From assembly GCF_019145495.1 (NCBI RefSeq), contig NZ_JAHSTU010000009.1, positions 1 to 64,000 of the forward strand: 64,000 bases of DNA, in the 5' to 3' direction. The notes below the pieces were generated by a model. The model ran no database searches, was not told the origin of the DNA, and saw only the letters and a list, made by a program, of their open reading frames with translations. Source of the DNA: Pseudomonas azerbaijanoccidentalis (GTDB lineage Bacteria > Pseudomonadota > Gammaproteobacteria > Pseudomonadales > Pseudomonadaceae). Position numbers and translations under genes: made by a program. Position 1 is the stretch's first letter; every line of letters starts with the position of its first letter. Below, in pieces: positions 1 to 6,881 of the stretch.

Positions 1-1
1 T

Positions 2-226
2 GTACCCAACGACATGCAGGTCGGTCAGACCGGCAAGATCGTTGCTCCACAGCTGTACATCGCCGTCGGTATCTCCGGCGCGATCCAGCACCTGGCCGGC
101 ATGAAAGACTCCAAAGTGATCGTTGCCATCAACAAGGACGAAGAAGCGCCGATCTTCCAGGTGGCCGATTACGGCCTGGTGGCTGATTTGTTCGAAACCA
201 TCCCGCAGTTGCAGGCAGCCCTGTAG
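2..226 (+). CDS. etfA: Electron transfer flavoprotein alpha subunit, C-terminal part (5' end outside window)
   Basis: Only the last 74 codons are present; the frame is open to the window edge, so the gene starts upstream. The visible part is the FAD-binding C-terminal domain of ETF-alpha: a TGKIVAPQLYIAVGISGAIQ-type segment followed by HLAGM, then VAINKDEEAPIF and ADYGLVADLF, the hallmark end of the family. ETF accepts electrons from acyl-CoA dehydrogenases and other flavoenzymes and passes them to ETF-ubiquinone oxidoreductase. Several such donors lie in this window (isovaleryl-CoA dehydrogenase, a second acyl-CoA dehydrogenase). The etfB partner would be expected just upstream. Identification is firm. 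Confidence 0.95.
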   Translation, partial: VPNDMQVGQTGKIVAPQLYIAVGISGAIQHLAGMKDSKVIVAINKDEEAPIFQVADYGLVADLFETIPQLQAAL

Positions 227-368
227 CGGCATTGAAGAGAGGAACCCTGGTTTCAGGCAGCCGTTGCGTAACATCGTGATGGTTGCCGCGAAGCCATGGA
301 AGCCGACGGTAGAAGATCATACTGTGCCGTGGCCCGAAGACCGGGCGCATCTGAAGAGCATCACTTGC

Positions 369-1088
369 ATGGTCAATGAGAACAAACGGATTCAATCGGT
401 AGAGCGGGCGATGGCTATTCTGGAAGCCATCGCTGCTGCCGGAGGGGAGGCGAGGCTGGTCGACCTGGTCGACGGTCTTGGCCTGCACAAGAGCACCTTG
501 CACGGCCTGCTCAACACGCTCGCGGCACTTGGCTACGTATCCCGTCAGGGGGCGTCCTATGCGCTGGGTTTGCGCCTGCGCGAGATCGCGCAACCGCTCA
601 ATGATGCCGATGTGGTGCTCAAGGAAGCATTCGCACCGGCATTGTCGGCCCTTGCTGAACTGACCGGTGAAAACTGTTATCTGGCAGTGCCCTGCGGAAC
701 CCGCAAATACGTTTACATCGATGTGCTGGAGCACGGCGACCGGGGGCTTGCCAAAGCGGCACGGGGTAAGCGCGAAGGGTTGACCACCTCGGCCATCGGC
801 AAGATTTTTCTCGCGCTGGACAGGGACCTTTCGCGCAGTTTACGCAAGGCAGGGTTGCTGACCCCGGACCTGGAACAGGACTTGGACCTTATCGTCGAGC
901 AAGGCTACGCGCTTGACCTGGAGCAGGCCGAGGCGGGACTCAATTGCATGGCGCTGCCCCTGAGAAAACAGGGCCGCCTGGTGGCGTCATTATCGGTTGC
1001 CGGGCCCGTGTCGCGGCTGCCGGAAGCGAAGCTGGTCGCCCTCGCCGGCCAAGTCATGCGCGACATGTACGACATGGTCAAACTTTGA
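369..1088 (+). CDS. IclR-family transcriptional regulator
   Basis: A 239-residue protein if started at the ATG at 369; the open frame extends further upstream, but that part is etfA overlap and intergenic sequence without family similarity. The N-terminus has the IclR winged helix (RIQSVERAMAILEAIAA, then LVDLVDGLGLHKSTLHGLLNTL and the wing GYVSRQGASYALGLRL). The C-terminal ligand-binding domain shows EGLTTSAIGKIFLA and CMALPLRKQGRLVASLSVAGP. No strong ribosome binding site is seen. It lies 86 bp upstream of the HbpS-like/MFS pair on the same strand and is the likely regulator of that pair (inference). The effector is unknown. Confidence 0.88.
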   Translation: MVNENKRIQSVERAMAILEAIAAAGGEARLVDLVDGLGLHKSTLHGLLNTLAALGYVSRQGASYALGLRLREIAQPLNDADVVLKEAFAPALSALAELTGENCYLAVPCGTRKYVYIDVLEHGDRGLAKAARGKREGLTTSAIGKIFLALDRDLSRSLRKAGLLTPDLEQDLDLIVEQGYALDLEQAEAGLNCMALPLRKQGRLVASLSVAGPVSRLPEAKLVALAGQVMRDMYDMVKL

Positions 1089-1173
1089 CGACCAACCGGG
1101 CAGGGTACCTGTTCGGCAAGGGATCGTGCCGCGATCATCAGGGCTCAACCAATCACCACCACGGAGCTCTTAC

Positions 1174-1563
1174 ATGTTTGAAACGACTGTTCAAGACGTC
1201 ATCGCTCGCGCCAGGGATCTGGCCACGGAGCAAGGGTTTTCAGTGTGCATCAGCGTTGTGGATGCCAGCGGATTGCAGGCCGGTTTTCTGCGTATGGACG
1301 ATGCGCTGCCCGGCGCCATCGAGATCGCGATCAAGAAAGCCCGTACGGCGGCGCTGTTTCGTACCGACAGTATTGAAATCGGCGTCGGTGCTCAACCGGG
1401 CGGGCCGATCTACTCGCTGGAATTCACCAACGGCGGCATGATCAGCTTCGGTGGCGGGGTGGTACTGCACGATACGCAGGGCAAAGTCATCGGCGCGCTG
1501 GGTATTTCCGGTGCCACCGTGGAAGCCGATCAAGTCATCGCCGTGGGGGCTGCCCGGCCATGA
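1174..1563 (+). CDS. GlcG/HbpS-family (DUF336) protein
   Basis: 129 residues, started at the ATG at 1174 behind an ACGGAG Shine-Dalgarno with 7-nt spacing. The pattern VCISVVDASGLQAGFLRMDDALPGAIEIAIKKARTAALF, then GGPIYSLEFTNGG and GGGVVLHDTQGKVIGALGISGATVEADQ is typical of the GlcG/HbpS (heme-degrading or glycolate-locus) family. Members are small oligomeric proteins found with catabolic or redox operons; biochemical function is rarely known. No signal peptide is visible, so it is probably cytosolic. It shares an ATGA stop/start overlap with the downstream exporter, which implies translational coupling and a joint role. Confidence 0.85.
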   Translation: MFETTVQDVIARARDLATEQGFSVCISVVDASGLQAGFLRMDDALPGAIEIAIKKARTAALFRTDSIEIGVGAQPGGPIYSLEFTNGGMISFGGGVVLHDTQGKVIGALGISGATVEADQVIAVGAARP

Positions 1564-2759
1564 GCGTGGCCAGGCAACGGCTTCACCCGGGCGTCTGGGC
1601 ATTAGCGGTGACAGCGTTTGCCATTGGTGTGGCGGAGTTCATCGTGGTCGGCGTATTGCCGGCCATCTCCGGCGAGTTGGGGGTACCCCTGGCTCGCGCG
1701 GGAAGCCTGGTGGGCCTGTATGCGCTTGCACTGGCCGTGGGCACTCCGTTGCTGGTACTCGCCCTGGCCCGATTCCCGCGCAAGCCAGTACTGCTGTGGC
1801 TGATTGCGGTGTTCCTGTGCGGCAACCTGGTCTCGGCGCTTTCCGTTGACTATTACACGTTGTTGACGGGGCGAATCGTCACCGCCGTGGCCCACGGTGG
1901 TTTTTTTGCCATTGGTGCCACGGTCGCGGCACGCCTGGCGCCCAAGGGGCAGGAAAGCAATGCCATCGCGGTGATGTTTGCGGGGTTGACACTGGCGATG
2001 GTGATAGGGGTGCCGCTGGGCAGTTTTCTGGGCAATGGAATGGGCTGGCGGTTGCCTTTCTACGCCGTGGTCGGCCTGGCTGCATTGGGTTTTGCCGCAT
2101 CATGGCGTTGGTTGCCCGCGCTCGAAGCGCCGCCAGTTGCCAAGCCTAGTGAGCAACTGGCTGCGGCGGCCAACCCGGCGATTCTCACCATGATGCTGAT
2201 CACTGTGTTGGGATTCGGCGCATCGTTCGCGGCGTTTACTTTCATCACACCCATCCTGACGGATATCACCGGCTTTTCGGCGGCTACCGCGAGCCTGTTG
2301 CTGGTGGTGTTTGGTGCTGCGACGCTGGTGGGGAATCTGCTCGGAGGACGGCTCGCTGCCGCCATCGGTTGGCAGGCGGCGCTGCGCTGGCTCTTGCTGG
2401 CCCTGGCCATGGTGTTGATTGTCATCGCCTGCGTGCTGCCGTACCGGGGCGCGATGGGCGTGATGCTGTTCTTTTGGGGCGGCCTGGCCTTTGGTATTTC
2501 ACCTGCTGTACAGGGAGGGATGCTGGCTACGGCGCAGCGGTACACCCCGAAAGCCGTGGACTTTGCCTCGGCACTGAATATTTCGGGTTTCAATCTCGGG
2601 ATATCGCTGGGTGAAATGGCCGGAAGTGCACTGGTTGCCCATGGGCAGATTGGATTGACGCCGTGGGCTGGTGTGGCTGCGGCCATCCTGGCGCAAATGC
2701 CTTTGGCCTGGCTGGTCAGGCGAGAACGTCGTTTTGAACGACAGGCATTGGCAAGCTGA
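1560..2759 (+). CDS. MFS transporter, DHA1 drug/sugar-efflux type (AraJ/YdhP-like)
   Basis: 399 residues with about twelve hydrophobic segments. The N-terminus (WALAVTAFAIGVAEFIVVGVLP, then LGVPLARAGSLVGLYALALAVGTPLL) and the loop FPRKPVLL are typical of the arabinose-efflux permease branch of the DHA1 family; motif C-like VIGVPLGSFLG lies near residue 145. It belongs to the inner membrane and likely exports a small organic compound with protons. Its ATG overlaps the stop codon of the HbpS-like gene (ATGA). Substrate cannot be read from sequence; an aromatic acid, sugar or antibiotic is possible. Confidence 0.88.
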   Translation: MSVARQRLHPGVWALAVTAFAIGVAEFIVVGVLPAISGELGVPLARAGSLVGLYALALAVGTPLLVLALARFPRKPVLLWLIAVFLCGNLVSALSVDYYTLLTGRIVTAVAHGGFFAIGATVAARLAPKGQESNAIAVMFAGLTLAMVIGVPLGSFLGNGMGWRLPFYAVVGLAALGFAASWRWLPALEAPPVAKPSEQLAAAANPAILTMMLITVLGFGASFAAFTFITPILTDITGFSAATASLLLVVFGAATLVGNLLGGRLAAAIGWQAALRWLLLALAMVLIVIACVLPYRGAMGVMLFFWGGLAFGISPAVQGGMLATAQRYTPKAVDFASALNISGFNLGISLGEMAGSALVAHGQIGLTPWAGVAAAILAQMPLAWLVRRERRFERQALAS

Positions 2760-2820
2760 TGAACACTTTAGCTGAGCCGTGTGCCTGAGGGCCGTGGCTC
2801 AGCAATCTGGATAGACTTCC

Positions 2821-3411
2821 ATGCTTGATCAGAGAGTTGTAAGTACCGAAGAACACGTACGTCGCATTGCCTGCAAACTGTTCGTCGACGAGGGGTTTCA
2901 CCAGGTCAGCATGCGTCGGCTGGCGGCCGCGCTGGGCATCCAGGCCGGGTCCTTGTACTACCACATGGAGAGCAAGCAAGCGCTGCTTTTCGACGTCATT
3001 GTGGGTTATGAAAGCCAGCTGCTCGACGAAGTGCGTGGGTTTACAAAAGCCGCGGACGGGCCCGTTGACGCGCTGCTCCGTTATGTTGAAACCGTGATTC
3101 GCTTCAAATTGCGATACCGCTACGCGGCCTTGCTTTCCCGTCTGGAAATGCGGTCCCTCAACACCGCACAGCGGGACGTTATCCAGGCACTGCGCCGTGA
3201 GCATTGCGAACGCTTGCGCGTGATGCTGGCGAGCAGGAAAGAGCCTGCAGCATTCACCTGTGCCGATGATTTTCTGGAGCGGTGCATCCTGGCGCTGCTG
3301 GACGGCGTCATAGACCTCAATGAGGCCGATCCTGCTGCCCCGCTGCATCGGATCATCCACGACTACCAAGCACTCATCGTCAATACGCTCGGATTGACTT
3401 CGCGTCACTAG
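2821..3411 (+). CDS. TetR-family transcriptional regulator
   Basis: 196 residues. The N-terminal TetR helix-turn-helix is clear: RRIACKLFVDEGFHQVSMRRLAAALGIQAGSLYYHMESKQALLFDVI. The C-terminal half is the variable ligand-binding region, all alpha-helical, with no recognisable ligand signature. It lies upstream of and on the same strand as the VOC/MDR gene pair, with a strong TetR-like palindrome (3548-3569) between. It is therefore the probable local repressor of that pair (inference). Start ATG at 2821 has only a weak purine stretch upstream. Confidence 0.9.
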   Translation: MLDQRVVSTEEHVRRIACKLFVDEGFHQVSMRRLAAALGIQAGSLYYHMESKQALLFDVIVGYESQLLDEVRGFTKAADGPVDALLRYVETVIRFKLRYRYAALLSRLEMRSLNTAQRDVIQALRREHCERLRVMLASRKEPAAFTCADDFLERCILALLDGVIDLNEADPAAPLHRIIHDYQALIVNTLGLTSRH

Positions 3412-3511
3412 AAAAGCAGTCTTGCCTGCTGTTGTCCCGAGGCGGGCTCCCGCTGATTACACAGCCAAATTTGCATGCACCTGGAAAATGCCAGGAACCG
3501 AATCAGTCGCC

Positions 3512-3540
3512 TTGACTGATCCAGATTCACCCCATAAGGT
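3512..3540 (+). promoter_or_regulatory. Candidate sigma-70 promoter for the VOC/MDR operon
   Basis: TTGACT (3512-3517) is separated by 17 bp from TAAGGT (3535-3540). The -35 element is good and the -10 element mediocre. The palindrome at 3548-3569 lies just downstream, where a bound repressor would block initiation or clearance. Confidence 0.45.
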
Positions 3541-3547
3541 ATTAATA

Positions 3548-3569
3548 TGTAACCAACCGTTTGGTTACA
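3548..3569. promoter_or_regulatory. Palindromic operator, probably for the adjacent TetR regulator
   Basis: TGTAACCAA and TTGGTTACA form 9-bp perfect arms around a 4-bp centre (CCGT), 48 bp before the VOC start codon. Size and shape fit a TetR-dimer operator. Assignment to the TetR gene at 2821 rests on proximity. Confidence 0.7.
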
Positions 3570-3616
3570 AGAGGTGGGTAGAAAACAATTAAACCAACCC
3601 GAAACGGAAGCAGATC

Positions 3617-4129
3617 ATGAAACTCTACGGTATGGAGCACGTTGGCTTCACGGTCCCTGACCTTGAGCAGGCGGTGCAATTCTTTGAAGACGTATTGGGC
3701 GCGGTCACCGCCATGGAAACTGGGCCCGTGGTCGTCGATAACGCGTTCATGGCCCGGCGCCTGGGTGTGCCTGAGCAGTGCCGCATCGACAACATCAAGG
3801 TGCTGCGTTGTGGCAACGGTCCCAACCTGGAGTTGTTTGAATACTCAGGCGAAGCGCAGGGCGGCCCTCTCAAGCGCAACAGCGAAGTCGGCGGTTTTCA
3901 CCTGGGTTTTCAGGTCGATGACGCGGTCGCCGCAGCAGACCGTTTGCGGGAGAAGGGGGTGGACGTACTGGAAGGGCCTACGTTCATCGACGCCGGGCCG
4001 ATGCGGGGCCTCACTTGGATCTATCTGCGCACCCCTTGGGGACAATTTCTGGAACTGGTCAGCCGAAGCGGCTCGCTGGGCTATGAGCAGGATGGCGGCC
4101 CCACCCTCTGGGTGCCGCTCCCGGCCTGA
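3617..4129 (+). CDS. VOC (glyoxalase/bleomycin resistance) superfamily protein
   Basis: 170 residues, CGGAAG Shine-Dalgarno 6 nt before ATG. Two beta-alpha-beta-beta-beta modules are visible: MEHVGFTVPDLEQAVQFFEDVLGA at the N-terminus and GGFHLGFQVDDAVAAADRLREKGV in the middle, ending with GLTWIYLRTPWGQFLELVS. Likely metal ligands are H8, E75, H95 and E146, the usual VOC positions. Members include glyoxalases, extradiol dioxygenases and isomerases, so the reaction is not defined. It is the first gene after the TetR operator and is followed 100 bp later by an MDR oxidoreductase, suggesting a small inducible catabolic or detoxification operon. Confidence 0.82.
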   Translation: MKLYGMEHVGFTVPDLEQAVQFFEDVLGAVTAMETGPVVVDNAFMARRLGVPEQCRIDNIKVLRCGNGPNLELFEYSGEAQGGPLKRNSEVGGFHLGFQVDDAVAAADRLREKGVDVLEGPTFIDAGPMRGLTWIYLRTPWGQFLELVSRSGSLGYEQDGGPTLWVPLPA

Positions 4130-4229
4130 TATACCCATCGGTTCTGGGACATGAGAGCTTCGTGTAGCGCCATGAACGGACAGCAAGGCTTGCATACGAA
4201 GCTTGCTTGCACCTACGGAGAGACATCAT

Positions 4230-5240
4230 ATGCAACAACAGGAAATCTGTTTTCCAGGCAAGCGACAATTCATTCTCCAGCACTGCGAACCGTCGCCGCT
4301 GCAACCCAATGAGGTCCGTGGTCGCACCATAGCGACACTGATAAGCCCAGGTACCGAGCTGGCCTGGGCATCAGGGGATGAATTTCCGGTCAAGCCGGGA
4401 TACTCGGCAGTGTTTGAGGTCGACGAACTTGGCTCTGATGTAACAGGGGTTGCCATCGGCGACCGCTTGTTCTGTATGGGCAGCCATCGCAGCTTCCAGC
4501 AGGTTGACGTCGACCATACGGTGTCTATTCCCGGCGACATGAAGTCCGAAATTGCACTGCTAGCCCGCCTCATCGGGGTGTCGATGACAACACTGATAAC
4601 AACCAAGGCGCGTCCTGGTGACAGTGTCGTTATCTGCGGTGCCGGACCGGTCGGATACCTGGCAGCGCACATCTTTCAGTTGTCGGGGTACGAAGTCGTA
4701 GTGGTAGAACCAGACGCCAAGCGCCGCACTCAGGCGCAGGCGTCAGGGCTCAAATGCGTGTTTGCCGCGTTTCCGTTTGATCAGCCTGCACTGGTCGGAC
4801 ACATCGCCCTGGTCGTTGACTGTTCAGGGAACGAACAAGCGGTGCTGGATGGTTGTCGTATCGTGCGTCAGAACGGTGAGGTGGTCCTTGTCGGCGTACC
4901 GTGGCGGCGTCAGTCGGAACTGTCGGCACACGAACTGCTCAACGCCGTATTCAATGGTTTCGTAGAGTTGCGCAGTGGTTGGGAATGGGCCTTCCCGTTG
5001 GTGTCCCGGCCATTCAAATGGGAGGAGCTGTTGGAGGGCTACAACAACAGTTCTCAAAGCATCATGACGGGATTCCGCAAAGCCATGAGTTGGCTTGCGC
5101 AGGATCGAATTCCGCTGGAAGGCATGGTGTGCAGGCAAACCCCGGACGATCCGGAGAGAGTTTATCGTGCGCTGCTCGACCGTCGCATCGATGAGCCGTT
5201 CGTTGTGTTCGATTGGGGGCTGACGGCTTACCGTCGTTGA
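4230..5240 (+). CDS. MDR-superfamily oxidoreductase without the classical zinc-binding cysteines
   Basis: 336 residues from the ATG at 4230, preceded by ACGGAGAG; a longer in-frame start at 4203 lacks a better signal. The Rossmann nucleotide-binding motif GAGPVG is at residues 137-142 within DSVVICGAGPVGYLAAHIFQ, followed by VVVVEPD, the acidic end of beta-2. The N-terminal half has ISPGTELAW and KPGYSAVFEVDELG as in MDR 'threonine dehydrogenase/BchC-like' proteins, but not the GHE or four-cysteine structural-zinc lobe of true alcohol dehydrogenases. It probably reduces or oxidises a small organic substrate with NAD(P)H, together with the VOC protein upstream. The exact reaction is unknown. 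Confidence 0.75.
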   Translation: MQQQEICFPGKRQFILQHCEPSPLQPNEVRGRTIATLISPGTELAWASGDEFPVKPGYSAVFEVDELGSDVTGVAIGDRLFCMGSHRSFQQVDVDHTVSIPGDMKSEIALLARLIGVSMTTLITTKARPGDSVVICGAGPVGYLAAHIFQLSGYEVVVVEPDAKRRTQAQASGLKCVFAAFPFDQPALVGHIALVVDCSGNEQAVLDGCRIVRQNGEVVLVGVPWRRQSELSAHELLNAVFNGFVELRSGWEWAFPLVSRPFKWEELLEGYNNSSQSIMTGFRKAMSWLAQDRIPLEGMVCRQTPDDPERVYRALLDRRIDEPFVVFDWGLTAYRR

Positions 5241-5454
5241 GCATTACAGTGGGGCGTAGATTTGCCGACGACCACACTTGAAGCGATAAGGGCCCGTGTC
5301 GCCTCAAGTAATTCATCGACCGGATACCAGAATGGTCTGTTGTCTTATTTTTGCAACGGGGCGATTCAGACTGCGCCGTCATAGCCAAGCAAAACGAGTT
5401 CGGCAATTTTTCAATCACCTCCACAAGCGGGTGCTCGCTGCGACGCAGGTGTAA

Positions 5455-5560
5455 GCGTGACAGAGTGCTTCGCAACACCGGCGTGGGGTCAGTGGCGCGA
5501 GGACGACACGGTTCGACAGCGTGAGGGTGCCAAGCGTGTATCCATCGCTCCTAATAGCCG
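5455..5560 (-). pseudogene. Remnant of an Old Yellow Enzyme (NADH:flavin oxidoreductase) gene, N-terminal fragment
   Basis: On the minus strand the translation contains TLGTLTLSNRVVLAPLTPRR, close to the N-terminal FMN-binding strand of Old Yellow Enzyme/NemA/xenobiotic reductase proteins (LGxLxLxNRxVMAPLTR). It then drifts into unrelated sequence and ends within 30 codons. The rest of the roughly 360-residue barrel is absent. It is a short relic; confidence is limited by its length. Confidence 0.6.
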
Positions 5561-5811
5561 CAGCTTTGTCGAGTATTGTAGGTTGAAGCGGCGCGCTCTC
5601 GAATGGTGGCAGCTTATTGATCGACCATTGATTTGCGCCAGGTATTAGTAAACTGTGGAGTTCGGAATCAAGCAGTGTATGTGACTTCAACGTTCCCCTC
5701 GCTTTGCGGTCGTGGGCAAGGGCGGGCGAGCGGCACAGCTTCAGGTCGGAGAGGGGGGGCTAAAACGAGCAACGTTTTCACGGCACTGCGGTTCAATCGG
5801 CCCCCTCCTTT

Positions 5812-6150
5812 GGGCATCTGTATCTCGTAGGTGACGCCGCTCATATCGTTCCTCGAACTGGTGTCAGGGGGTTAAACCTAGCGGCCAGTGACGTAAGTAC
5901 CCTCTACCAGATTCTTCTCAATCTGTACCCGGAAGGTCGAGGCGACTTGCTCGAGCGTTACTCTCAGGTCATCCTAAAACGTGTATGGAAAGCCGAGCGA
6001 TTTTGCTGGTGGATGACCTCAATGTTGCACAAGTTTCCAGGAGCGGACGCCTTCAGCCAGCGGATGCATCAGATCCAACTACTTCGTTGGCTCTGAAACC
6101 GGCCGAAAAACCATTGCGGAACACTATGTAGGTCTCCCTTACGAGGGGCC
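5812..6150 (+). pseudogene. pobA: Remnant of 4-hydroxybenzoate 3-monooxygenase gene (pobA), C-terminal fragment with frameshift
   Basis: From 5815 one frame reads HLYLVGDAAHIVPRTGVRG, then LNLAASDVSTLYQILL, ERYSQVILKRVWKAERF and WWMTSMLHKFPGADAFSQRM before a stop at 6094. The match resumes in the +1 frame as GSETGRKTIAEHYVGLPYE to about 6150. This is the last ~110 residues of p-hydroxybenzoate hydroxylase, including the GD motif that contacts FAD ribityl and the C-terminal helix. The upstream ~280 codons are missing or scrambled and the frame is broken near 6085. The gene is dead; no pobR or pca genes are nearby. Confidence 0.85.
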
Positions 6151-6881
6151 GAGAAACCATTCAATTTGGTGAGTCGGTTCTTTGGCGATGGTCGTGCCTG
6201 AGTTCAGGTCAGCTGAAAATCCGACTGTTTTCAACAGAGTTGGCCGATTACTGCCTGTCACGAATGGGTCAGACATGCTTACCGTTTTAAAAACTAATGA
6301 CTTCATTTTATTTTCTAATGACCACTGAGTGTAGGGAGGCAGTAATTGCAATAGGCTGTGTAAACCAAAAGTTTATAGTGACATCTGTGGAAACCTTCAG
6401 TTGTATCGAATGCTTTGTACGCAGTGCCGGGGCACCTAGCTTCGCCAAATACCGCTTGATGCTTGAGCGATACTAACTGCGGGGGCAAGAGTGTTTCGAA
6501 ACTGGAGGTGTGCTTCGGAGTGCGGCTGTTCAGAGCCACACCGCGGAAATTCTTCTAGCAATTGCCCGGCTTCACAACATAAAACCTTTCACAAACGGCG
6601 CCCATGTTGACGTTTGAGGTTTTCGCGACACGGCTGTCTATCTTTGGCTGGTTCCATTCTTAATGAAAAGAATGCCAATCGTAGTGAAAACTCATGAGGG
6701 TTCGATGACTAGGGTATGGCCCATGCCGGCGCTTGCCAAGGCCTGCTGCTCATTTCGATCAATAAGTTGTCAGTTTCAGTCATTGAGCGTCCGCTGGACT
6801 GCTCATAGTCTGTAACCCATGACAGAGGGGCGCCAAAGAGCGCCCACACTTTTTCCGTGATCGCTCGTTGTGGAGTTACCG

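Larger units (their letters stand above)
5241..6881. other. 1.6-kb region without an intact gene; decayed gene fragments
   Basis: No frame here reads as an intact, plausible protein. Two fragments are recognisable: part of an Old Yellow Enzyme gene on the minus strand (about 5455-5560) and the end of a pobA-like gene on the plus strand (about 5812-6150). From about 6160 to 6870 the sequence is more AT-rich than its surroundings and I recognise no gene; a small inverted repeat CATTCTT/AAGAATG lies at 6655-6674. The stretch looks like the scar of a lost aromatic-catabolism cluster. Confidence 0.65.

Noticed and set aside
5415..5690. A complete small gene on the minus strand
   Set aside because: Only the central part resembles Old Yellow Enzyme; ends are random, so it is scored as a relic.
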